Part shown: positions 7,939-17,196 of the stretch, piece after piece
Layout of the letters: every line of letters begins with the position of its first letter
Numbering within the stretch: position 1 is the stretch's first letter
Translations under genes and position numbers: made by a program
The notes under the pieces: model-generated
What the model saw: only the letters and a program-made list of their open reading frames with translations
Databases searched by the model: none
Told to the model about the DNA's origin: nothing
Assembly: GCA_025449115.1 (NCBI GenBank)
Contig: JAHLKC010000303.1
Span: 1-17,196 of the forward strand
DNA: 17,196 bases
Direction: 5' to 3'
Source: Chytridium lagenaria
Taxonomy: Eukaryota > Chytridiomycota > Chytridiomycetes > Chytridiales > Chytridiaceae

Positions 7939-10900
7939 CTACCAGTCATCATCATCATTACCTCGGTTGCCGTGTTCAACTTTTGCGACCTGTACATGGT
8001 CGCCACCTGATCTGCCGATGTGGCTTGCTCGGGAGTTTATCGTCTCGGATTCGAATGAACCTGGGGAATCGCAGGCTTATACCCTTATTTGGGTCCACAA
8101 GTCCAGCTCCGGCAAAATGAACAGGTGAGATAGAGAGATCTGCAGCTTTAATCTCCCATACCTATATAGAGTAGTTAATATTTCCCACAGCTCATTTCGC
8201 CTAAAACTCACTCTAACAGGTGCAAACCACACATCCGGGCGTATTTGAGGAGTATCACTCCATTTGTAATAAGATGGCGGAGAGGCCAGAACATGCTCAG
8301 CAAAAAACTCAGAGTTTTTTGTAAGGTCATCCTCCGAAAGCCCCGTACTGACCTGTCAAGAATGAGAGCAGGTTTACATGAGACCGTACCTTGCAAATAC
8401 TTTGATAGACCTCAGAGTCCTCATCATAGCATGCCAGAAGGTAGCTACCATACCATCCGGTTCGTTTTCCGCGTCCGCTGTAGCCACCGATAACGACCAA
8501 GTCCAATGAATCTCCTACCCCATCGAGGTAATCCTTTTTCACCTGCATACCTTAGATGAAAAAGAATGAAGCGACGCGTACCTTGAGCCAATTTCGGGAA
8601 CGTACACTCGGCTCGTATGAAGAGTCCTGATCAAGGGCCTTCACCATCAATCCTTCGCATTTCCGGCTATAGACTCATCCAAGAAAGTTTGGAATTTCAT
8701 CGACCGCATTGGCTTCTACTGACTTCGCAAAGTCAAAAATGCCTTCGGTGGCGTAAAACAACTATTTAACAGCTCTCTTCGCTCTCTTAATGTTTTGGTG
8801 ATTAACGGCTGCAGTGTATTAGTCGTTTCCTTTAAATTGACAAACCTCTCCATTCAAAAATAGTAAATCGAAAGCGAACAAACAGACGTGGACAGTAATA
8901 TCTTCTTCCGCAACGCCCTTTTAGCATGTTACCAAAAAAAACAAAGGATCTATCTCACCTTACGCTTTCTGGTGCTCAAAATCTGGAAGGGCAGGATACA
9001 TTTCTTTTCACGGTCCCAAGCGACTGCTTCACAATCCAAGACGAAGGACTTTGGTACCTTCTCGCAAAATCTGCCATTGTGTTAACATGCTTTACACAAA
9101 AGATTAGCGCGTACCTTTGGTATATTGCTAAGAATATCAGGATATTTCTCAGACAGGTTTTTCGAGGTTGCGACTAAAGATGATCAAGCGACCGTCCTCA
9201 CACTTATGAATCTACTAAAGCATATTAACTCTACACACCGACAGCGCGGATAATACCTGTGCTCGCTCTCCGTCATATTGTACTCGCAAGCGAAAGAGCT
9301 GTTTTCGAATCGGTTAAGCACCTCTGAAATGCTTTTTGTTGGATGAGCAAGCATAGGTTTTAAGGGAATTCCTGAAGAGTGTTAATTACATTTTCACACT
9401 TCAAGAAATCACCCTGTCGTCAGTCTGCACTTCTTTTCAACACCTTCTAGACCCTCCTCCAAAAGAACGAGACCATGATGTCATAATCAGGAAGTTGACT
9501 TAGAACGTAAGTATGTAATGAATATGCATATATATTAAACCATAAGGCCTGTTTAATAATACTGGCACCCTTAGCATCCGTTGTTCTTGCTTCTCCCGCG
9601 AAAGGGTTTTGTAATCTAAACACTTACAAAAAACAACTACAATGTCTCTAACCTGGTTCGATTTGAGCAAATGCATGGCCCAAGGAGGTGAGCAATAGTC
9701 TTTCGGCCAGTCCGATGCGAAGCTTGCCTTCGAGGATCTTATTGATTAGCGAGTCATAAGACCCACGTGACGAACCTGATGAGATATTTTTGTCTCGCTC
9801 CCTTGACAGCTAACAAGCAAACTCTTGATCTTGCCAATTTTTTTAGCTTGAGACTAAATGATGTTATGGGCTTGAAGAACGAATAAAACCTACTGCAGAG
9901 CCTGATATTTCAGTAATCTCTTTTAGTGTTTGAAAACTTTGTTCACGGTCAATTTTTGAGCCCGTCCGAAAGTCATTTGCTTCTTTTTGCTCATCTAGGA
10001 AATCAGTCATTGTATGTTTAAGGGTCTACCAGTGCAACCGATCCCAGGTCACCGACCGTCGCTACTTCCGACTTAATCTTCGACACGTCTCGCCCCGTTG
10101 CTTCCGCAATTGCTTTCATAAGAAGACTTTCACCAAGACCAAGCTCCTTTCCCTTGTAGTCGGGGCATATCTAAGTGCGGTCAATATTAGAGTTGAATAA
10201 AACCACCTTATTAATGCATAAGTATACACATTGCAAAAGGCCATCTTTTGATTTCGAGATTACGTTCCGGAAAAACTTTGTAAGCTTTTCACCAATCTCT
10301 AATCTTTGAGACCAATTTAATTACATGCGAGCCAAATATCAACCTTTTCTTATTTTCGTTGACGGAGTCGAAGACTTTGGCATAAAGCTCCATATGGTAC
10401 GCTGATGATCATGAGTAATCTGCTTTTGTTTTCAACAATTACCTCTCGCCTACATTCCATGTAACATCCGTGCTGTCAGAGCTGGGATGCATTCAGGACT
10501 TCGTAGGCGTAATATTAATACCTTAGTGTCATCCATGGTTTTGCAGGTTCTGTAGCGATATTTTTGGAACTTCGGAGACGTCGTCCTGTACATATTTAAA
10601 ATATTGTTTACATTTCTTCTTCTCACCGGACTAAAATCTTTGTCGTCAATCACCTTGCTCGAGTCATTCTCTTCTTATTTTGTGAGTTAACTTGTCCATT
10701 CCAACGGCAACCTACTTCCACTTTTCAGCTTTTTGCTAGCGGCTTCCTCTCTTTCATCTGGGGGCCATGTCTTCATATAAAAATCAGCAGTTCTCCATCA
10801 AATTGATAGTACCTTCTCTGCACTATCATTATCGCGTTCGAGGATCTCAAGGATGTTAATACATATCCCATAATATTTAAACACCTCCTCATCCGCTTTT

Positions 10901-11158
10901 CGTTTTAGTGGACTGTTTTTTTCGCTGGCCTGACTACTCGATGGTTCCGTCGATGGTTTCTTTGGAGAACTGTCCAGTTCCATCGCTTCTCATGCTTTAG
11001 CATGCAAATCCCTATTCAAATAGTAACAAAAGATGCAACTTACTTGATGGAGCAGACTTGTTAGCCTTTGCTCCATTTTGATTCAGGAACTTGCTGGAGG
11101 GCGTAAGATCTCAGTGCGATTTAACTCCTTACAATAGAGTGGTTTGACGCTTGCTCAT
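7939..11158 (-). CDS. LIG1: ATP-dependent DNA ligase I (Cdc9/LIG1), about 23 introns, several frame shifts
   Basis: DNA ligase I seals nicks between Okazaki fragments and in excision repair. ATG 11158 opens [16 protein letters not shown], whose QTTLFKFL is a PCNA-binding PIP box, as in yeast Cdc9. A Ser/Pro/Lys-rich linker follows, then the DNA-binding domain ([42 protein letters not shown]), the nucleotidyltransferase ([81 protein letters not shown]) and the OB-fold end ([28 protein letters not shown]). Clear introns include 11094-11132, 10771-10812, 10586-10626, 10482-10521, 10402-10442, 10304-10343, 10171-10206, 9847-9893, 9499-9540, 9071-9114, 8809-8845, 8543-8581, 8353-8389 and 8162-8211. 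Coding length is about 760 aa, normal for the family. Single-base shifts occur near 7950, 7990, 8640-8720, 9055, 9160, 9278 (inside the active-site Lys codon), 9440, 9790, 10390 and 10530. The stop at 7941-7939 (ending DDDDW) assumes one of these; without it the frame would overlap the next gene. Confidence 0.94.
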
Positions 11159-11395
11159 GGCTATGCAAATGTCACTTCTGAGATTGGTGTGACTTGTCCG
11201 AGGTCCAGACTTTAGTCTCGAGGGCAAATGACGTTCAAAACACACTTACGCAAAGACATTGATATCTTTATTGAAGTGTCAGTCTGAGATCTCAGAGAGA
11301 GAAGTAAAGAAGTATGCACATCGGTTTAATGGATGGAATTATGGAAGATTAATTTTGATGCCATATCCTATGGCTACGAGAAATGAATTTCAGTT
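11159..11395. other. EMC8/9 to LIG1 spacer with a 14-bp palindrome
   Basis: This 237-bp gap separates the EMC8/9 stop from the LIG1 start on the minus strand and should contain the LIG1 promoter. TCTGAGATCTCAGA at 11283-11296 is a perfect 14-bp palindrome. I see no other motif I can name. Confidence 0.5.
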
Positions 11396-12269
11396 TTATG
11401 CTGGCACACCGAGGGCTTTTTGAAGTTTTGAATTCTCGAGCCAGTCCACTTCAATATCGTCGAGGTGGTTCTCAAAGTCCACGAGGTCAATGTAGCTACG
11501 GTTAGAAACAAGCTCCTTCAATGAAGCTTTCATGTCGTCTTCCTCGGGAGATACGCTAAGATTTTCAACGTTAGTCAAAAGGCCGCGAATCAATGATATC
11601 AACACCATAGACTAATGGCAGAAAGGCTCTCGGCGAATTTTCGTTTCGAAAAAACAAGAAAAAACTAAAAAAAGAGCATAAAGTCTAATAATAGAAGTGT
11701 AGATCAAACTTACTGGTTAGGTGGATACGCTTTCCAGTTGCCAGACGCAAAGCCGAAAGCCTGTTTATGTTAATGCAATATTTTGCATACACAATACCTT
11801 AACAGCAAGATTTGCTGATACAAGCTTCGCATTATCAATCTAAAACCATTAAGCTTGGCCATGAATGATGCATAAATGTACCTGCAACAGCACGGAACCA
11901 CCGCCGAGGAGGTCGTCAACCTTCGCCGCGATTCTTCCAACAAATGGGTTTATCGAAACGTCGACTACAGTCTCATTCGCATAATACACCCCAACAATCT
12001 TCTTTCCGGTCTGCTGAGCATAAATCTCCGCCTATTCATGTTGAGTCTATATTGCATCTGTAAGCAAGTATATAAACCTGGTGGAGAGCGATTTCAACCA
12101 GAGGTGACAAGGGTGAGCTGGTATGGAAGAGCGGGATGGTATCGATCACATCAACCTTTTCGCCTGTCTTTGATCCTAGAAGCAGCCCAGATATAGCCGT
12201 TGTGGAATACTTTGCAGCATGGAGCACGAGCTTGGAGTATGCTGCCTTTGAGATCTTGACGAAACCCAT
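11396..12269 (-). CDS. EMC8: ER membrane protein complex subunit 8/9
   Basis: EMC8/9 is a cytosolic, MPN-fold but catalytically inactive subunit of the EMC, the ER insertase for tail-anchored and multipass proteins. Inferred exons are 12078-12269, 11882-12031, 11798-11839, 11714-11760 and 11396-11555, about 196 aa (human EMC8 is 210). Diagnostic parts are the opening MGFVKISKAAYSKLVLHAAK, IPLFHTSSPLSPLVEIALHQ, KKIVGVYYANETVVDVSIN, the block IDNAKLVSANLAVK and the C-terminal SYIDLVDFENHLDDIEVDW, which is the family hallmark. The last intron is uncertain: acceptor 11556/11557 keeps phase with no indel but makes a 158-nt intron. An acceptor just before the Met at about 11608 would need a one-base shift. 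Its start codon is 48 bp from that of SRP54, on the opposite strand. Confidence 0.9.
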
Positions 12270-12317
12270 CGTTTCTGTAGTTGTGTGTTTGCACTACCCC
12301 AAAAGTCTCCTGAAAAG
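12270..12317. promoter_or_regulatory. 48-bp bidirectional start region, EMC8/9 and SRP54
   Basis: Only 48 bp separate the divergent start codons at 12269 (minus) and 12318 (plus). No TATA box is visible. If both start codons are right, the two 5' leaders must be very short or overlap, and core promoter elements must extend into the opposite gene. Confidence 0.6.
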
Positions 12318-14043
<1,726 letters not shown>

Positions 14044-14183
14044 GTTGATTGAAACTTAACGCTCCAAAACTCATAAAAGCGGTTGTATGTATTTTTTTTA
14101 TGACAGTCAATTTGCAATGTCATGAAGACATGAAAATAGTATAATATCCGAAAAAGCATTGTTAAAGTGAGTGCATAGGGGAC

Positions 14184-15200
14184 TCAATCCTCGTCCATTT
14201 CGGAATTCAAAGATGCTTTAGCGGCTGCCTCAGCCTCTTCAAGAAGCTCACGAGGAACCATCTCATGCTTATTCCAGATTCTTCGCACACCCAGCTGATC
14301 TCAAGTTCAAAATCTTTGTCCTTTGAATCGTCGTGAACCGCATAAATTCTGGAAACATGCATTACGACACGACTTTGTTCAGTTTGCTTACATTCTTGCG
14401 GCCTCTTTTACGGCTTCCCTGACAGTCATTTGAGTAAGCTTAAGCTTTTCAATTCAGTCTTCGCCAACTGTCGACCCTTTCCGACAGCGCATCCAAAGTA
14501 CCCTACTTTAATTAGAATTCCATTGAAATAAAATGTCTCATACATAATACACGCCAGACGGTTCAATCACATACAGTCCAGGTCCCGAACGGTCCGCCGT
14601 TGCAATGATAGCACTAGTTCCAAACGGCCTGACACTGGAGTAAAGAGTGTAGGCTTGCACGTATTGAGCGGCCCTCTCGGCAATAATCTTCAAAGGTCAG
14701 ATTCAAGAAGAGTGACTCAATCACACCTTGCCGGGAACTGCTTGCTTATAGAAATTCCTGTACTGCTCCGCTTCTTCCCTAATCCTGCTTACGAGGTGCC
14801 TTCCATCTGCATGAAGCCCAGCCGTCGCCTGTGTTGAATATGAGATGAATACCAAGAACAGAAGAGGTTCTCACAATTCCAACGTGGTAATCGGCTGTTG
14901 CAATGCGCTTGTTGGAACCAGGAACTAGTAATTTGGACTGAATGAGCTTCTCAACCGCCAAAATAACTCCGTCCTTAGCCCGAATGCCGATAGCAGTACT
15001 ATGGATGCATCAGCGACTCGCACTCGCAAAGGAAAGCTTGTCAGCTTACCCACTGTTGTCGACAGCCTTGTTGGCATATTCAACTTGAAAGATACGACCA
15101 TCCGGAGAGTAGGTCGACGAAGACAGATCATACTAGCCAGATTTCGCGTCAGCTGCAGTGGATGCATTGCAATTCTTACCCCTGTTCCGATGGACGACAT
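14184..15200 (-). CDS. PSMA3: 20S proteasome subunit alpha type-3 (alpha-7, Pre10)
   Basis: This is one of the seven alpha-ring subunits that gate the 20S proteasome. Exons: 15180-15200, 15050-15132, 14875-14998, 14727-14828, 14544-14687, 14392-14502 and 14184-14348; introns are 39-51 nt; repaired length is 250 aa. The start [20 protein letters not shown] is the family N-terminus, followed by [89 protein letters not shown] and [13 protein letters not shown]. The C-terminus is acidic (EMDED), as in orthologues. One base is missing near 14272, one near 14453 and one G at the 14502/14503 splice edge. It converges on SRP54 with 140 bp between stops and starts 37 nt after the GPI8 stop. Confidence 0.95.
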
Positions 15201-15237
15201 GGTTGTATGTGCAACGATTTAATACGCGCGGCAATTT

Positions 15238-16666
15238 TTATTTGAGGATGGACAAAGCTGCAAGCGAAAGGACCAGGAAACCAGCTCCTACAGAAAAGGC
15301 AGTGGGAGAGCATCGTCAACCTTTGCAACAGGCTTTAAGTTGTTGCGGGACTTTGGGATATTCCGACTTGAGTGGGCCATGGCTTTTGTCACCTCCCATA
15401 CCTCATCCTTCTGTAATTCAATTGCAGTTACCTTTTCGGATTTGTTCAAAGGGTAGGCGGAAAGGGTGAGCTCGACATTTTGAACGCCGCCAAAGAAATC
15501 CGTGACGAGAGCCTGTATCCATTAAGGCTATGTCTTATTCTTATGCATACCTTATCAATCCTCGATAAAACAGTCATCTCTAATGCCAGGATGGGAAGCA
15601 ATAAACACAGGATCATATGTGTTAAACTAATCACAAGGTTAACTAAGAACAAAGTTGAGCACTGTTACCAAGTCCTCCAATGAAGACTGATCACCTCTGT
15701 CGAGCCTCTCAAGCATCTCCAGGTTGTAATGAGTAAATCTGTCAATGACGGCAACGCCGACATCCACGTCCAAATGATGAGAATATGAGTTTTCTCCAGT
15801 CTGGACTCGAAGCAGCGGCCAATACGTTTGGTGAGTATATTTGTTTATACATTGAGGCAGCTTGGCATGTATCAATCATGAAAAACAATTCATGGTAGCT
15901 TGATGATATTACAAGGTGAACTGTGAAGACATTTACCGTTTCTTCTCATGCATCTGTGCTATTGCATCCGCTACGTCATGACTGCTAATCTCCTCGGCGT
16001 CCTGAAACTTCAAAACTCGTCCCCACCATGTCCAGTCATATAAATCAACACATTGCTTCTGTCATCTGAAAGCAAGCGCTTAGAGCGAGGGACAAACTCG
16101 TCATGACGACCTGAAAATATTAGTATCAATGCCTAACTGCTCCCCAAACCCGTCAGAACACGAATGAAGTTCTCCACTGTAACTTCATAGCCGCGATAGT
16201 CGACTTCAACATTTGACCCATACAAATCCAGCGCTCTCCAGCATTATTAAACACAGTTGCTGCAAAATGGTTTCGTGCGTTGCATGCGACGTCATCGGCT
16301 AGCATGAGGACGATATTTGAATCCGGAATTCCTAATCTCTTTACAGTCCTTCAACAAACATGAGAACAGCAGCAGCGTGTTTTAACACACCTGTAGACAG
16401 AAAGGGTGTTGGCAATATGACGATAATTGAACCAAAACCGTGAAGAGCAAACCTGACCATCGTCAGCGTTGAGCAAGAGGTTACAAATCTCACCAACACT
16501 GCCCAATTGTTTGTATGCCCAGACTTTGAAAAGAATCCATCAATCGCCTCTTCCTTCTCCGCCATAGATTCATTGCTCCAGAACACCTTCTGAGCAGATT
16601 CGATCAATGATGATGACACGGCATGGCAGAAGGCAAGGCCAGCCATAGGATGACCCACTTCACCAT
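15238..16666 (-). CDS. PIGK: GPI-anchor transamidase catalytic subunit (GPI8/PIG-K)
   Basis: GPI8 is the caspase-fold cysteine protease of the ER transamidase complex; it cleaves the C-terminal signal and links proteins to GPI. Exons: 16494-16666, 16392-16452, 16150-16348, 15937-16110, 15669-15898, 15551-15626 and 15238-15512, about 397 aa (human 395). A signal peptide starts MVKWVILWL, then come [53 protein letters not shown], the His motif [10 protein letters not shown] (His about 173) and the Cys motif [11 protein letters not shown] (Cys about 215). The 42-residue spacing equals that in human PIG-K. A C-terminal membrane helix ([15 protein letters not shown]) follows a shift in the A-run 15294-15297. 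Other shifts lie near 16630, 16230, 16012-16015, 15810 and 15590. An acceptor at 15627 joins EDL to [15 protein letters not shown]. Confidence 0.95.
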
Positions 16667-16724
16667 TGCGTTGATGGGAAGTTGTACGGTGCAACGCTGA
16701 CAATCGCAAAGTAACGAAAGTAAA
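16667..16724. promoter_or_regulatory. 58-bp bidirectional start region, GPI8 and THI20-type kinase
   Basis: The start codons at 16666 (minus) and 16725 (plus) are separated by 58 bp. There is no recognisable TATA box or thiamine-responsive element. A TPP riboswitch does not fit in so short a space. Longer minus-strand frames that cross this gap are antisense to the kinase gene. Confidence 0.6.
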
Positions 16725-17196
16725 ATGCAGAGAAGGGCACTGACGATTGCTGGTTCTGACTCGGGTGGTGGAGCCGGCATCCAAGCCGATCTCAAGACTT
16801 TCATGTCCTTCCGCGTGCATGGATCCTCAAGCATTACAGCTATCACCGCTCAGAATACCGTCGGTGTCCAGGACATCGAGCCATTACGTCCGGACATCGT
16901 CACCCATCAGATAGTATCAGTACTGTCAGACATTGGCGCTGATTCCATCAAGATCGGCATGCTCTTTAGTTCTGACATCATTAATGCCGTAGCGGACACT
17001 TTGGAGGAATTTAGATCTATTCCTTTGATTATTGATCCCGTAATGGTTGCCACGGCTCAAAGCCGCCCTTTATTGTCGCCTAACGCGATCGATACGTTCA
17101 AAACTCGCTTACTACCTATGGCTTATATTTTAACACCAAATATTCCGGAAGCGGAGGTTCTCACTGGTGTCAGGATACAGTGCGCGGAGGACATGC
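16725..17196 (+). CDS. THI20: Hydroxymethylpyrimidine (phosphate) kinase, THI20/ThiD type, 3' truncated by the window
   Basis: ThiD-type kinases phosphorylate HMP and HMP-P in thiamine pyrophosphate synthesis. An uninterrupted frame from ATG 16725 runs to the window edge (157 codons). It opens [20 protein letters not shown], with the substrate loop [18 protein letters not shown], then [53 protein letters not shown] and [16 protein letters not shown], all conserved in the ribokinase-like HMP kinases. The catalytic C-terminal part of the domain, and any fungal TenA/thiaminase-II fusion domain as in Thi20, would lie beyond the window. No frame shift or intron is seen in this part, unlike its neighbours. 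Confidence 0.9.
   Translation, partial: MQRRALTIAGSDSGGGAGIQADLKTFMSFRVHGSSSITAITAQNTVGVQDIEPLRPDIVTHQIVSVLSDIGADSIKIGMLFSSDIINAVADTLEEFRSIPLIIDPVMVATAQSRPLLSPNAIDTFKTRLLPMAYILTPNIPEAEVLTGVRIQCAEDM

Noticed and set aside
9764..9769. CACGTG site inside LIG1
   Set aside because: A lone 6-bp match in an intron lacks the extended arms of the repeats at 163-227.
16341..16820. 159-codon minus-strand frame as one gene
   Set aside because: Its middle is GPI8 exon 1 after a shift. Its ends read through GPI8 introns and antisense to the THI20-type kinase.

Overview
The window is eukaryotic, intron-rich and gene-dense: ten protein genes on both strands, with about 66 inferred GT-AG introns, most of them 35-50 nt. 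No gene has a bacterial or organellar look. A HAP5-type NF-YC and a THI20-type thiamine-pathway kinase (absent from animals) point to a fungus. A TTLL2-like tubulin glycylase/glutamylase-family enzyme points to a lineage that still builds a flagellum. My best inference is a zoosporic, chytrid-grade early-diverging fungus. This is inference from gene content, not an identification.

Layout. 1-618: non-coding left flank with a CACGTG-containing direct repeat and a 22-bp inverted repeat. 619-1941 (+): NF-YC/HAP5. 2233-4218 (+): Tra2-like splicing regulator with a long RS domain. 4219-5281: the largest gene-free stretch. The minus strand then carries a packed series, read from right to left: EMC8/9 (12269-11396), DNA ligase I (11158-7939), a NOPCHAP1/DUF4598 protein (7876-7280) and TTLL2 (7247-5282). 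Only 62 and 32 nt separate the last three. SRP54 (12318-14043, +) diverges from EMC8/9 across 48 bp. PSMA3 (15200-14184) and PIGK/GPI8 (16666-15238) lie on the minus strand, 37 nt apart. A THI20-type kinase starts at 16725 (+), 58 bp from the GPI8 start, and runs off the window.

The genes are housekeeping: DNA replication, transcription, splicing, ER targeting and insertion (SRP54, EMC8/9), GPI anchoring, proteasome, box C/D snoRNP assembly and thiamine metabolism. They do not form a pathway operon. The one suggestive pairing is SRP54 with EMC8/9, two steps of ER membrane-protein biogenesis sharing one short promoter.

Many genes are broken by single-base shifts that rejoin highly conserved protein in another frame (NF-YC, Tra2, LIG1, SRP54, PSMA3, GPI8, once in TTLL2). 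Most sit in short homopolymers and are usually a missing base. I read them as sequencing or assembly indels, not pseudogenes, because protein conservation on both sides is intact. All coding calls below were assembled by hand across introns and shifts, so exon edges are inferences from phase, GT-AG signals and family conservation. I found no convincing new biological system, tRNA, rRNA, CRISPR array or transposon.
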